64,000 nt of DNA from MFD01275-c22 sp963705885 (lineage in GTDB: Bacteria; Actinomycetota; Actinomycetes; JACCUZ01): positions 124,001-188,000 of the forward strand of contig OY970120.1 of NCBI GenBank assembly GCA_963705885.1, read 5' to 3'. Under the pieces are notes generated by a model. It searched no databases. It was not told the origin of the DNA and saw only the letters and a program-made list of their open reading frames with translations. Positions within the stretch are counted from its first letter, which is position 1, and each line of letters begins with the position of its first letter. Positions 33,902 to 43,657 of this stretch are shown piece by piece. The position numbers and the translations under genes are program-made.

Positions 33902-34990
33902 TCACAGGCGCGCGGCGGCCGCTGCGACCCTCTCGTCGGTCGCCGTCAGGGCGACCCGCACGTGACGACCCCCCGCGCGGCCGTAGAACGACCCGGGGGC
34001 GACGAGGATGCCCCGGCGGGCGAGGTCGGACACGGTCTCCCAGCAGTCCTCGCCGCGGGTGACCCACAGGTAGAGACCGGCGTGGGAGTCCTCGACCGTG
34101 AAGCCCGCGGGGGCGAACGCGTCGACGAGCGTGGCCCGCCGGCGGCCGTAGCGCGCCCGTTGCTCCGCGACGTGCTCGTCGTCGCCGAGGGCAGCCACCA
34201 TCGCCGCCTGCACCGGCGCGGGCACGATCATGCCCGCGTGCCGCCGGGCCGTGAGCAGCTCACCGACGAGCGCCCGGTCACCGGCGGCGAACGCCGCGCG
34301 GTAGCCGGCGAGGTTCGACTGCTTGGACAGCGAGTAGAGGACCAGCAGCCCGTCGTGCGAGCCGCCGCACACGTCGGGGTGGAGCAGCGACACCGGCCGG
34401 TGGGCGTCGTCCCACCCCAGCTCGGCGTAGCACTCGTCCGAGGCCACGACGACGCCGCGCTCCCGGGCCCACTCGACGACCTTGCGCAGGTGCTCGACGG
34501 GCAGCACCCGTCCGGTCGGGTTCGACGGGGAGTTCAGCCACACCAGGCGCACGCGCTCGGGGCCGAGGGCGGTCAGGCCGTCCGAGGGCCGGGGGGTGGC
34601 GCCGGCCAGCCGCGCGCCCACGTCGTACGTCGGGTAGGCGACCTCGGGGTGGACCACCACGTCGCCGGTGCCCAGCCCCAGCAGCGTCGGCAGCCAGGCC
34701 ACCATCTCCTTGGAGCCGATGGTCGGCAGGACCGCCGCGGGGTCCAGGCCCGGCACCCCTCGGCGCCGGGCGAACCACGACGCGACGGCCTCGCGCAGGG
34801 CGGGCGTGCCGTGGCTCTGCGGGTAGCCGGGGGCGTCCGACGCGGACGCCAGCGCGTCCCTGAGCAACGGTGGCGTGGGGTCCACCGGCGTGCCGACCGA
34901 CAGGTCGACGACGCCGTCCGGATGGGCCCGGGCGACGGCGGCGTGCGGCTCCAGGCTGTCCCACGGGAAGTCGGGCAGCCGCCGGGCCAC
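33902..34990 (-). CDS. dapC: Succinyldiaminopimelate aminotransferase
   Basis: A 362-residue fold-type I PLP transaminase making N-succinyl-diaminopimelate, the step between DapD and DapE. It has VDLSVGTPVDPTPPLLRDAL at the N-terminus, GYPQSHGTPALREAVASWF, the LNSPSNPTGRVL substrate segment, VASDECYAELGW for the cofactor pyridine, and the PLP Lys in YSLSKQSNLAGYRAAF. GTG at 34990 is chosen at the usual family N-terminus (RRLPDFPWDSL). It follows the ferredoxin gene by 26 bases, an arrangement conserved in actinobacteria (Rv1177-Rv1178). Confidence 0.9.
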   Translation of the reverse strand: MARRLPDFPWDSLEPHAAVARAHPDGVVDLSVGTPVDPTPPLLRDALASASDAPGYPQSHGTPALREAVASWFARRRGVPGLDPAAVLPTIGSKEMVAWLPTLLGLGTGDVVVHPEVAYPTYDVGARLAGATPRPSDGLTALGPERVRLVWLNSPSNPTGRVLPVEHLRKVVEWARERGVVVASDECYAELGWDDAHRPVSLLHPDVCGGSHDGLLVLYSLSKQSNLAGYRAAFAAGDRALVGELLTARRHAGMIVPAPVQAAMVAALGDDEHVAEQRARYGRRRATLVDAFAPAGFTVEDSHAGLYLWVTRGEDCWETVSDLARRGILVAPGSFYGRAGGRHVRVALTATDERVAAAAARL

Positions 34991-35016
34991 AGGCCCGGGA
35001 CCACCGGGCGGAGGGC

Positions 35017-35346
35017 TCAGTGGGCGTCCTGCTCCTGCGGCGGGAGCGCCGCGATCAACGGGTGGTCCTTGTCGATCTTGCCCATCTTCGCGGCGCCGCC
35101 CGGCGAGCCCAGGTCGTCGAAGAACTCGACGTTGGCCTTGTAGTAGTCCTTCCACTGCTCGGGGGTGTCGTCCTCGTAGAAGATCGCCTCGACCGGGCAG
35201 ACCGGCTCGCAGGCACCGCAGTCGACGCACTCGTCGGGGTGGATGTACAGCATCCGCTTGCCCTCGTAGATGCAGTCGACCGGGCACTCCTCGATGCAGG
35301 CCTTGTCGAGCAGGTCCACGCACGGCTGTGCGATGACGTAGGTCAC
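35017..35346 (-). CDS. fdxA: Seven-iron ferredoxin (3Fe-4S / 4Fe-4S)
   Basis: A 109-residue FdxA/FdxC-type electron carrier. The first cluster ligands lie in CVDLLDKACIEECPVDCIYE, the second in CVDCGACEPVCPVEAIFYED. Spacing fits one [3Fe-4S] plus one [4Fe-4S] cluster. A C-terminal extension (WKDYYKANVEFFDDLGSPGG) is normal for the family. GTG follows TGGAGGA by seven bases. It could donate electrons to cytochrome P450s or reductases. It is divergent from a GNAT gene. Confidence 0.92.
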   Translation of the reverse strand: MTYVIAQPCVDLLDKACIEECPVDCIYEGKRMLYIHPDECVDCGACEPVCPVEAIFYEDDTPEQWKDYYKANVEFFDDLGSPGGAAKMGKIDKDHPLIAALPPQEQDAH

Positions 35347-35406
35347 GGGTCGTTCCTCCAGGGCGCGGGGGCCGGTTGCGGCGGCCGCTCGGGAGGGCCG
35401 CGCGCC

Positions 35407-35412
35407 TAGTAT
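35407..35412 (+). promoter_or_regulatory. -10 element for Rv0428c-like GNAT gene
   Basis: TAGTAT lies five bases before an in-frame GTG (35418) and about 40 before the ATG at 35454, which follows GGGCGGGA. Confidence 0.45.
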
Positions 35413-35453
35413 CGCGCGTGCCGGTCCAAGGTGCAGTCGAGGGGCGGGAAGTC

Positions 35454-36407
35454 ATGGTGAGCGCGTCCGACGTCGGGCGGCGGGTGTCCGTGCGGCGGCA
35501 GGTCGCGCAGGGCCTCACCGACGTCGTGGGCCACCTGCTCGACCACTCGGAGGGGTCGTGGACCGTGCTGCGCCGCACCGGTGAGGTCGTCCACCTCGAC
35601 CCGTCGACGGTGACCGCGGCCAAGGTCGTCCCGGCCGCTCCGGTGCGCGCCGGGTGGCGGGTTCCGGCCGTCTCCGCCGAGGAGATGCAGCGCATCTGCT
35701 GGGCCGGGTGGCCGGCCCGCGACGTCGAGCGGCTCGGTGACTGGGCGCTGCGGGCGCACGGCGGCATCACCGGGCGCGCCAACTCGGCCATGGCCGTGGG
35801 AGCCCCGGGGCGGCCGGTCGCCGAGGCCCTCGACGCCGTGCGCTCGTGGTACGAGCGCAAGGGGCTCCCGCCGTTGCTGCAGCTGCCGCTGGCCGACCCC
35901 GCCAACGCCGCGATGGCGTCCCACGGCTGGCAGCGCCGGCACGTCACGGTGGTGCAGGTCGCCCCTGTCCCGCCGCTGCTCGCGTCGCTGCCCGCGCGCG
36001 ACGACCTGCGCTCCGTGGTGGAGGGCGCGCCCTCGCAGGAGTGGGTCGCCCTCATGCACGACCTCGACGAGCACGACCCCGCGGGGCACCTCGAGATCCT
36101 CACCGGGCCGGAGCGGGTCGGGTTCGCGACGGTCTTGCGGGGTGACGAGCCGGTCGGCATCGGGCGGGTGTCGGTCGAGGGCGAGTGGGCGGGCGTGACC
36201 TCGGTCGACGTCCCGGACGGTGCGCGGCGTGCGGGGATCGGCTCGGCGGTCATGCGGGCGCTGCTGACCTGGGCTCACGACCGGGGCGCCGTCGCGTCGT
36301 ACCTGCAGGTGCGCGCGGGCAACGCGGCGGCGCTGCGGCTCTACGCGTCGCTCGGCTACGTCACCCACCACCCCTACAACTACCGGGCGCTCGCGTCCCG
36401 GCGGTGA
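35454..36407 (+). CDS. GNAT acetyltransferase with N-terminal SH3-like domain (Rv0428c type)
   Basis: A 317-residue two-part protein. Residues 1-60 form a small beta domain (VGRRVSVRRQVAQGLTDVVG then LRRTGEVVHLDPSTV) as in Rv0428c-like acetyltransferases. Residues about 200-317 form the GNAT fold with VDVPDGARRAGIGSAVMRAL as acetyl-CoA loop and GNAAALRLYASLGYVTHHPY near the end. The start could instead be GTG 35418, adding 12 residues. Substrate unknown. It converges on the VanW gene with a five-base gap. Confidence 0.83.
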   Translation: MVSASDVGRRVSVRRQVAQGLTDVVGHLLDHSEGSWTVLRRTGEVVHLDPSTVTAAKVVPAAPVRAGWRVPAVSAEEMQRICWAGWPARDVERLGDWALRAHGGITGRANSAMAVGAPGRPVAEALDAVRSWYERKGLPPLLQLPLADPANAAMASHGWQRRHVTVVQVAPVPPLLASLPARDDLRSVVEGAPSQEWVALMHDLDEHDPAGHLEILTGPERVGFATVLRGDEPVGIGRVSVEGEWAGVTSVDVPDGARRAGIGSAVMRALLTWAHDRGAVASYLQVRAGNAAALRLYASLGYVTHHPYNYRALASRR

Positions 36408-36412
36408 CCCGC

Positions 36413-38203
36413 TCAGCCCGCGGCCGGCTCCTCCGTCGGCGAGGGCGTCGGGTTCGGCTTCGGCTTGGGCGGCCCGCTGCTGCCGCACCGGACCTCGTTC
36501 TCCGGGTTGTAGCGGGTCGCGAACTCCTCGGAGCGCACCTGCTCGCCGTCGTCGTAGAACAGCCGGGTGACGACGACGCGGAAGCCCGGCACGCCCTGCT
36601 GCGCCACGCAGTCACCGGCGTCGGTGCCGGCCGGGCGCGGGTCGTAGACGACGGTGTAGGGCTTGATGTCGTAGCGCGGGCCCTTCACCGACTCGATGCG
36701 GTAGCGCTTGGTGCCCCAGACCCGCACCGTCACCGAGCTGCTGGTGTGGCTGGTCGTGATGAACACGCCGTGCTCGGAGTCGTTGCGCACCCGGACGTCC
36801 TTGACGCCCCAGGCGACCGTGGACTCCCGGCCCTCGGGGTAGCGCGAGATGTAGAAGCTGTGCGGGTGGTGCTCGACGATCTCGAGGCCCGCGAAGTAGG
36901 CCGCGTTGAAGAACGTCGTGGCCAGCTGCGACACACCGCCGCCGTAGTCCACCTCGAGGCGGCCGTTGCTGATGATGAACCCCTGGGCGAACCCGCGCGC
37001 GGCGGTGCGCTCCCCGACGAGGCGGTTGAGGCTCGCCACCTTGCCGGGCATGACCAGCGTGTCGTCCATGAGGTCGGCGGCCCGGTGGATGTTGGTGAGG
37101 CGGGGGGCGAAGTCCGACGGGTAGAAGGTCGTGTAGTCGGCGACGAGCTCGCGCACCCCGAGCGACTTCGCGGTCGCCGTGTCGATCTCCGGCTCGCTGC
37201 GCTCGAGGGGGACGGTGACGGCACGCGCGGCGCCGGTCTCGGTGAGCACCGGGAGCACGGCGGCGGCGAGCGTCTCGGGCAGCACCTCGCGCCCCCGGCG
37301 GGACGGGACGACGCGCGGCCGCTCGTTCACGATCTCGAAGCCGGCGTCGCGGGCGGGCCTCTCCACGGGCGCGAGCTCGCCTGCGACGGCCTCGTGCAGC
37401 GCGACCGCGTCGAGCTCGGGCTGCAGGGACCCCTGCGGGTCGGGGGCGAACGTCAGCGACCGCGCGACCGCCCGCGGCGGGATCTGTGTGGTGGTCGTCT
37501 CGACGGTCAGCGACACCGGGGCGGACACGGCCGGCTGGGCGACCTCCGCCACCACCCGGTCGACCTCGTCCTGGTCGACCGCGGGCCGGGTGACCCGGGT
37601 CGGGAGCCGCACGGCCGCCGGCTCGGGCTGCGAGAGGTAGCCCGCCACGATGGCCCCCCGCGCGGCGGCACGACGCAGGCTCACGCCCCGCTCGGCGTCG
37701 ACCGTGCGGACCTCGCCCTGCTCGGTGAAGCCCACCGACCCGTCCGTCGCCGGCCGGTCGACCTGCCCGGCCAGCCGGTCGACGGCCGCGCCCAGCTGCT
37801 CGTCGTCGACCGCGACGACCGCCGAGACCTCGTCGCCCCCGACGAGGGCGTCGAGGAGCTCGAGCGGGTTCCAGGAGCGGCCCAGCGCCGCCTCGGCGGT
37901 CGCCTCGACGTCGAGCGACAGCCCGGCCCGGGTGGGGTCCACCTCGGCCTGCTGGGGACCGGCGCGGACCGGCAGCGGGGCCCGCGCGTCGTCACGCAGC
38001 TCGCGCTCGAGCGTCGCCGTGGCCTCGGCCCGTGACTGCCCGCCGATCGCGACCCCGAGGACGGTCGTACCCCTGGCCACGCCGGGCCCCACGAGGACGT
38101 ACGCCCCCAGGTACAGCGCTGCGAGGACGCCGGTGACGGCACCGGCGACGAGGAGCGCGCGACGGGGGCTGGCCGGTCGAGCGGCCGGGAGCAAGGAACG
38201 CAT
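36413..38203 (-). CDS. VanW-family protein with peptidoglycan-binding-like repeats
   Basis: A 596-residue anchored envelope protein. One N-terminal membrane helix (ALLVAGAVTGVLAALYLGAY) is followed by tandem PG_binding_4-type domains (IGGQSRAEATATLERELRDD and similar near 130-330), then the VanW domain at about 350-510 (SFYISRYPEGRESTVAWGVK, DYGGGVSQLATTFFNAAYFA). The tail is Pro/Lys rich. VanW domains occur in glycopeptide-resistance loci and many Gram-positive envelope proteins; the biochemical role is unknown. The ATG lies three bases after the flavin-reductase stop. Confidence 0.88.
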   Translation of the reverse strand: MRSLLPAARPASPRRALLVAGAVTGVLAALYLGAYVLVGPGVARGTTVLGVAIGGQSRAEATATLERELRDDARAPLPVRAGPQQAEVDPTRAGLSLDVEATAEAALGRSWNPLELLDALVGGDEVSAVVAVDDEQLGAAVDRLAGQVDRPATDGSVGFTEQGEVRTVDAERGVSLRRAAARGAIVAGYLSQPEPAAVRLPTRVTRPAVDQDEVDRVVAEVAQPAVSAPVSLTVETTTTQIPPRAVARSLTFAPDPQGSLQPELDAVALHEAVAGELAPVERPARDAGFEIVNERPRVVPSRRGREVLPETLAAAVLPVLTETGAARAVTVPLERSEPEIDTATAKSLGVRELVADYTTFYPSDFAPRLTNIHRAADLMDDTLVMPGKVASLNRLVGERTAARGFAQGFIISNGRLEVDYGGGVSQLATTFFNAAYFAGLEIVEHHPHSFYISRYPEGRESTVAWGVKDVRVRNDSEHGVFITTSHTSSSVTVRVWGTKRYRIESVKGPRYDIKPYTVVYDPRPAGTDAGDCVAQQGVPGFRVVVTRLFYDDGEQVRSEEFATRYNPENEVRCGSSGPPKPKPNPTPSPTEEPAAG

Positions 38204-38206
38204 GGG

Positions 38207-38725
38207 CTAGGCGAACCGTCCGTAGCGGCCGCGGTGGTGCACCAGCGGGACCCCGTCGCGGTCGCCCTCGGCCGCGGACAGCACGGCCCCGACGACGATG
38301 TCGTGGTCGCCGCCGTCGTAGACGGCGTGGGTGCGGCACTCCAGCCACGACACCGCGCCGTCGAGAAGGGGGGCCCCGGTGAGGTCGCGGTGGTGCGGGT
38401 AGCGGTCCATCTGCCCGATCAGGGGCCGTCCCTTCATGGCGAACCACTCGGCGGCGTGACGGTCGGCGACGGACAGGATCGACACACCCCACGTTCCCGA
38501 CTCGAGGACGGCGTCGCGGAACCGGGCCTCCTTGTCGGCGCAGACGAGCACCAGGACGGGGTCGAGCGAGACCGACGTGAACGCGCTCGCCGTCATGGCG
38601 TGGTCGACGTTGCCCACCCGCGTCGTCACGACGGTCACCCCCGCGGCGAAGTGGCCGACGGCGCGCCGGAAGGCTGCGACGTCGACGGATGGGTCGGGCG
38701 GCTCGGCCGCGGCTGGCAAGGACAT
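38207..38725 (-). CDS. Flavin reductase-like FMN-binding protein
   Basis: A 172-residue split-barrel protein of the flavin-reductase family. It begins AFRRAVGHFAAGVTVVTTRV, with HAMTASAFTSVSLDPVLVLV as the FMN-binding strand region, WGVSILSVADRHAAEWFAMK, and the C-terminal LVHHRGRYGRF. Such enzymes reduce FMN/FAD with NAD(P)H, often for a two-component monooxygenase; no partner is adjacent. The ATG at 38725 lies eight bases after TACTGT; GTG at 38728 is the alternative. It is the first gene of a pair with the VanW gene. Confidence 0.87.
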   Translation of the reverse strand: MSLPAAAEPPDPSVDVAAFRRAVGHFAAGVTVVTTRVGNVDHAMTASAFTSVSLDPVLVLVCADKEARFRDAVLESGTWGVSILSVADRHAAEWFAMKGRPLIGQMDRYPHHRDLTGAPLLDGAVSWLECRTHAVYDGGDHDIVVGAVLSAAEGDRDGVPLVHHRGRYGRFA

Positions 38726-38733
38726 CACCGACG

Positions 38734-38739
38734 ACAGTA
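38734..38739 (-). promoter_or_regulatory. -10 element for flavin reductase gene (leaderless)
   Basis: TACTGT, eight bases, ATG. Confidence 0.5.
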
Positions 38740-38770
38740 CCCGCGCGGCGGCGGGTCGACGCCCGATGCG

Positions 38771-39736
38771 TCAGGCGGGCTGCTGGGCGCGACCCGAGTG
38801 CCGGGCGTTGCTGATGACCACCGCCGCCGGGCCCTCCACGAGGCGCAGGGTGTTCAGCGACGCCTCGCCGAACGCGTTCTTGGTGGCGCTGGACAGGGCG
38901 AGGGCGCCGACCACGCGGCCCCCGGCGCGCAGCGGCATGGACAGGAACGTGGCCATCCGGCCCTCGTCCTCCTGCCCCAGCAGGCCGCGCGGGTCGGCCA
39001 CGCGGGGCACCAGGTCGTGCACCATCACCGGTGTGCCCGAGACCTGCGTGGCGGCGTCGGCGATGGCCCCGAAGAACTCGGTGTACTGCACGTGGGAGCT
39101 CTCGCGGGCCACGGTGACGTAGGTCAGGCGGTCGTCGAGCATGCACACCGCGGCCAGGTCGTAGTCGACGACCCGGCCCAGGACGCCGAGAACGGCGGCG
39201 ACGGTCTCCTCGAAGCCGTGCACGTCGGCGGCGATCTGGGTCACCTCGGTCGAGACCGAGGCCTCGAACAGCTTGCGGTCCAGCAGCTCGGAGACCCGGG
39301 CGAGGACCTCGTCGTCGGCCAGCTCGACGGCGTCGGGCCGCAGCGGCGGGCGCCCGCCCCGGGCCTGGTCGGCGGCGTCGATGACCTCCTGGATCGCGGT
39401 CACCAGCTCGGGCGCCTCGAAGTCCTTGGTGAGGAAGCGGTCGGCCCCGGTCTGCGCACCCCAGTAGCGGTCCGAGGCGGCGTCCAGGGACGTGAGGAGC
39501 ACGACCGGGATCTCCGCGGTCTGCCAGTCGTCCTTGAGCAGCCGGGCGGCGACGTAGCCGGACAGGCGGGGCATCTGGACGTCGAGGATGACCGCGTCGG
39601 GCTGGTTGCGGAAGGTCCCCTGCACCGCCTCGACCCCGTCCTCGGCGATGACGACGGTGTAGCCCGCCCGCTCCAGCACCGTGGACACGATGCGGCGCAG
39701 CGTCGGGCTGTCGTCAGCGATCAGCACGGTGGGCAT
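38771..39736 (-). CDS. Response regulator with REC and GAF domains
   Basis: A 321-residue signalling protein. The REC domain (1-125) has the acidic pair in LIADDSPTLRR, phosphoacceptor Asp52 in VILDVQMPRLSG, and Lys in ADRFLTKDFEAP. A helical linker leads to a GAF-like sensor domain (about 165-312, ETVAAVLGVLGRVVDYDLAA, MATFLSMPLRAGGRVVGALA). No DNA-binding or enzymatic output domain is present. It is the last gene of the chemosensory cluster, 58 bases after cheA, and is a likely phosphate acceptor of CheA in place of a plain CheY. Confidence 0.88.
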   Translation of the reverse strand: MPTVLIADDSPTLRRIVSTVLERAGYTVVIAEDGVEAVQGTFRNQPDAVILDVQMPRLSGYVAARLLKDDWQTAEIPVVLLTSLDAASDRYWGAQTGADRFLTKDFEAPELVTAIQEVIDAADQARGGRPPLRPDAVELADDEVLARVSELLDRKLFEASVSTEVTQIAADVHGFEETVAAVLGVLGRVVDYDLAAVCMLDDRLTYVTVARESSHVQYTEFFGAIADAATQVSGTPVMVHDLVPRVADPRGLLGQEDEGRMATFLSMPLRAGGRVVGALALSSATKNAFGEASLNTLRLVEGPAAVVISNARHSGRAQQPA

Positions 39737-39794
39737 CTGGGGGCCTCGATCCTTCGTCTCGTCCGTCGGTGGGGGGGTCGTGGCGGTCGACGGC

Positions 39795-41989
39795 TCAGCG
39801 GCCCAGCAGGCGGCGGACCGTATCGATGAGTTCGGCCTGGTCGAACTCGCTCTTGAGCAGGTAGGCGCTGGCGCCGGCGTCCAGGCCCGCGCGCTGGTCG
39901 GCCGTGTCGCCCCGCGAGGTCATGATCACGACCGGCACGTCCTCCCAGCCGGGGGTGGCCCGCAGCCTGCGGGTGAGCGTGAAGCCGTCCATTCCCGGCA
40001 TCTCGACGTCGGAGAGGACGAGGTCCACGGGGTCCTGCCCGAGCCGGGCGGCACCGTCGAGGCCGTCGACGGCGGTCACGACGTCGTAGCCCGCCCCCTC
40101 GAGGATCACCCGCTGCAGCTCGCGCACCCCGACCGAGTCCTCCACGACGAGCACCGTGGGCCGGGAGCCGGGGCGTTGCGACGGCACGGTCGGGCTCGCC
40201 CCCCGCGGTGCGCGCCCGGGTGCGCCCCCCGCGTCCGGCCCGCGGGCCAGCTGGCGCACGGCGAGCTCGCGCAGGTCGAGGACCAGCACCACGCTGCCGT
40301 CCCCGTCGATGGTGGCACCGGCGACCGAGGGAAGCCTGCCGAGGAATCCACCCAGCTCCTTGACGACGACCTCCAGCTCGCCCTCGAGCTCGTCGACCGC
40401 GAGCGCCAGCAGCTCGGTGGTGCCGCCGTGGTGCACGACGACCGCGGCCCGCGGGTCGCGCTCGCCGGGTGCGTCGAGGGCCAGCCCCAGGTCGACCACG
40501 GGCATCGTGCGGCCCTCGCGGGTGATGACGGGCACCCCCGCCAGCTCGTGCCGCTCGCAGCCCGCCAGGCCGATCGTCTCCAGGACCCCGGCCACCGGGA
40601 GGGCGTAGCGCTCGGTCCCCACGCGGGCCAGCAGGCAGCGCAGGACCCCGAGCGTCACCGGGAGGGTGATGACGAACGTCGTGCCGGCGCCCGGCCGCGA
40701 CCGGACCTCGATGGTGCCGCTGAGGTCCTCGACCACGGTGCGCACGACGTCGAGCCCGACGCCCCGGCCGGAGGACCGGGTGACCTCGTCGCGGGTCGAG
40801 AACCCGGGAGCGAACATGACCCGGAGCAGCGCGGACCCGGTCGCGGCAGAGTCCTCGGTCAGCAGGCCGCCGGCCACGGCCGTGGCGCGCAGCGACTCCT
40901 CGTCGACGCCCCTCCCGTCGTCGCAGACCTCGATGACGACCGTGGACCCCGCCGAGCGGGCGGCGACGGTGACGGTCGCGCGGCCGGGCTTCCCGGCGGC
41001 CTGCCGCTCCGCCACGCTCTCGCAGCCGTGGTCGACCGCGTTGGTGACGAGGTGGCGCAGCGAGTCGGCGACGGCGTCGAGGACGCGGGTGTCGAGCTCG
41101 ACGTCCTGCCCGACGAGCACCAGCGAGACGTCCTTGGGGTCCTCCGCCGCGCCGGCGAGCTCCCGGACGAGCTGCGGGAAGCCGGCGACCACACGGCGTA
41201 CGGGCACCATCGCCAGGCCCATCGCCCCGTCGCGGACGGCGGCCAGCCGGCCCTGCCCCTCCTCGGCGCGGGTCACGAGCTCGCGGGTGGCGGCCGTGAG
41301 CTGGTCCCCGAGCGCGACGAGCGAGTGCGCCGCCGCGAGCGCCGCGGGCGGGGGGCGGCCGGGCCCGCGGCGAGCGCGTCGCGCAGGGCCCGCGCCGTGC
41401 GCAGCTGCTCGCCGACCAGCGCCGCCAGCTCGCGGCCGTGCCCCGACAGGCGGCGTACGTCCAGCTCGGCCTCGCCCACGACGTCCACCAGGTCGTGGAC
41501 CCGCCGGGTCGGCACCCTGATCGAGTCGCCCCCGCGCGGCCGGTCGGCGTCGCCGGGGTCGGCGTCGTCGGCCGCCGCGAGCCGCGGGACGGTCACCGGG
41601 TCGTCGCCCGAGCAGGCGGCGTCCAGGGCGGCCACGACAGCGGCCAGCTCCTGGGCGGGCACGGGGTGGGCCGCGCCCGGCAGCGACCGGCTGATGCTCT
41701 CGGCGGCGACGAGGAGGAGGTCGACGAGGTCCCTGCGGACCGTCCGTCGGCCGTCCTTGAACGCGCCGAGGAGGTCCTCGGCCCGGTGGGCGACGTCGAC
41801 GACCTCACCGAGGCCGAGCATCCGGGCCGAGCCCTTCACGGTGTGCGCGTCGCGGAAGAGGCCCCCGACGAGCTGCCGCGGCGCGGGGTGGGTCTCCAGC
41901 CGGAGCAGGCCCTCGCACAGCGACGCCAGCCGCTCCTCGACCTCGGCCCGGAAGGTGGCGACCAGCTCCGGGTCGTCGGCCCAGCTCAC
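39795..41989 (-). pseudogene. cheA: CheA-type chemotaxis histidine kinase with C-terminal REC domain (frameshifted)
   Basis: About 731 residues in two frames. The N-terminal part (from GTG 41989, overlapping the MCP stop as GTGA) holds the HPt domain with phospho-His49 in FRDAHTVKGSARMLGLGE. After RALRDALAAGPAAP the frame breaks at a run of six C (41350-41355); one extra C would restore APPPAALAAAHSLVALGDQL and join the downstream part. That part has the kinase N box (LRHLVTNAVDHGCES), GRGVGLDVVRTVV, the CheW-like domain, and a REC domain with Asp in LVLSDVEMPGMDG. All domains are otherwise intact, so this is a fresh mutation, slippage site or read error. No P2 domain is evident. Confidence 0.85.
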
Positions 41990-43539
41990 GACACCCGGAA
42001 CTGCTCGATCGACGAGCGCAGCTCGGCCGCCAGCACGTTGAGCTGCGCGGCGGCCGCGGCGGCCTGCTTGGACCCCACGGCGTACTGCTGGGAGACGTCC
42101 GACACCTGGGTCATGGCCGACACGACCTGGTCCGAGGCGGACCGCTGCTGCTGGGTCGCGATCGAGATCTCCTTGGCCGCGGTGGTGGTCTCGTCGACCA
42201 TCCCGGAGATGCGCTCGAGGGCGTCGACGACCTCGCGGGCGAGGGCCGCGCCGTTGCGCACCTCCTTGGCACCCTCCTCGCTGGCGAGGATGGTGGCGCT
42301 GGTCTCGGCCTGGATCTGGGTCACGATCGCCTGGATCTGGCCGGCCGACTCCTGCGAGCGCTCGGCCAGCTTGCGGACCTCGGAGGCGACCACGGCGAAG
42401 CCGCGACCGTGCTCCCCGGCCCGCGCGGCCTCGATGGCGGCGTTGAGGGCGAGCAGGTTCGTCTGGTCGGCGAGGTCGTCGATGACGACGAGGATGCGCC
42501 CGATCTCCTGGCCCTTCTCCCCCAGCGAGAGGGCCCGGGTCGCGATGGAGTTCACCCGGTCGGCGATCGCGTCCATGGCGTTGACCGACGTCGCGACGGC
42601 GGTGCGCCCGTCCTCCGCGTGGCGCAGCGTCTCGGCCGCGTAGCGGGCCACGGACTCGGCGGTGTCGGCGATCTGCGCTGCCGTCGCGGCGAGCTCCTCG
42701 ATGGTGGAGGTCGTCTCCGCGACCGCCGAGGACTGCTGGGTGGCGCTGGCGGCGTGCTCCTCGGCGGTGACCAGCAGCTCGCCGGCGCTGGACGTGATCT
42801 GCTCGCCGCCGGAGCGGATCTGCTCGACGAGCTGGCGCAGGTTCTGCAGCGTGTTGTTGAACGAGGTCGTCAGGGCGGTGACGGAGGCGCTCACGGCGTC
42901 CTCCTCGTCGTCCCTGACGTGCACTGCGAGGTCGCCCTCGGCGGCCTGGGAGAGAACGGCCGAGAGCTGGTCGACCCGGCGGCTGAGCTGGTCGCGCTCG
43001 TCCTGGGCCGCCCGGCGCTCGTCCCACACCGTGGCGCAGAGCATGCCGACGAACCAGGTGATGGCCGGGCCCAGCGGCAGGACGAGCACCAGGTAGCCGA
43101 GGTCGGCGGTCTCGACGGGACCGGCCGTGAAGACGGCGACGGTCAGCACGGCCGTGCCGAAGAGCCCGACGAGGAAGCTGTTCAGCCGCGACATCGACAC
43201 CGCGGCGATGAGGAGGGGGGCGGCGACGAGGACCCAGTACGGCCGGTCCAGGCCGCCGGTGCTCTGGACGAGTCCCGCCACCCACACCAGGTTGGCCGCC
43301 ACGAGCCCCACGCGGTAGCGCTCGATCTTGTCCTGGGAGTCCAGCAGCCGCTCGCCGAACAGCGTCAGGGCGGAGAGCCCGCCGGCGCTGATGGTGCCGA
43401 CGGCGACCCACAGGGCGGCCTCCGTCGCCGAGTAGGTGGCACCGGTGGCCTGGTCGAGCGCGACGGCGATCGCCGCGCCCACCACGGTCACCGCGAGGGT
43501 GGCCGTCGACGCACCGTTGAGCCTCTTCCAGAACTCCAC
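41986..43539 (-). CDS. Methyl-accepting chemotaxis protein
   Basis: A 517-residue receptor. The first 190 residues hold about six membrane helices with almost no external loop (starting STATLAVTVVGAAIAVALDQ), so it may sense internal, membrane or energy signals. A HAMP-like linker (LSAVLSQAAEGDLAVHVRDD) leads to the coiled-coil signalling domain, whose tip DDLADQTNLLALNAAIEAAR and GFAVVASEVRKLAERS are canonical. GTG follows GGAGGTCCG. Adaptation enzymes CheR and CheB are not nearby. Its stop overlaps cheA. Confidence 0.92.
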   Translation of the reverse strand: MEFWKRLNGASTATLAVTVVGAAIAVALDQATGATYSATEAALWVAVGTISAGGLSALTLFGERLLDSQDKIERYRVGLVAANLVWVAGLVQSTGGLDRPYWVLVAAPLLIAAVSMSRLNSFLVGLFGTAVLTVAVFTAGPVETADLGYLVLVLPLGPAITWFVGMLCATVWDERRAAQDERDQLSRRVDQLSAVLSQAAEGDLAVHVRDDEEDAVSASVTALTTSFNNTLQNLRQLVEQIRSGGEQITSSAGELLVTAEEHAASATQQSSAVAETTSTIEELAATAAQIADTAESVARYAAETLRHAEDGRTAVATSVNAMDAIADRVNSIATRALSLGEKGQEIGRILVVIDDLADQTNLLALNAAIEAARAGEHGRGFAVVASEVRKLAERSQESAGQIQAIVTQIQAETSATILASEEGAKEVRNGAALAREVVDALERISGMVDETTTAAKEISIATQQQRSASDQVVSAMTQVSDVSQQYAVGSKQAAAAAAQLNVLAAELRSSIEQFRVS

Positions 43540-43604
43540 CGGACCTCCAGCCGTGCAGCCGACGACACCGTCCCGGGGGCCCGGGACCAGGTGCGTCCTC
43601 CCGT

Positions 43605-43633
43605 GGCATCGGTTCCCGGGTGCTCCGGCTGTA
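43605..43633 (-). promoter_or_regulatory. Possible sigma-28/WhiG-type promoter of mcp
   Basis: Reading toward mcp: TACA, 15 bases, then AACCGATGCC, resembling TAAA-N15-GCCGATAA. It lies between cheW and mcp with a leader of about 60 bases. Confidence 0.25.
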
Positions 43634-43657
43634 GGCCGAACGGGTAACGCGGCGCCG

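Noticed and set aside
39795..41276. Stand-alone CheA kinase lacking HPt
   Set aside because: The HPt half lies immediately upstream in a different frame, and one added base in a C tract joins them.
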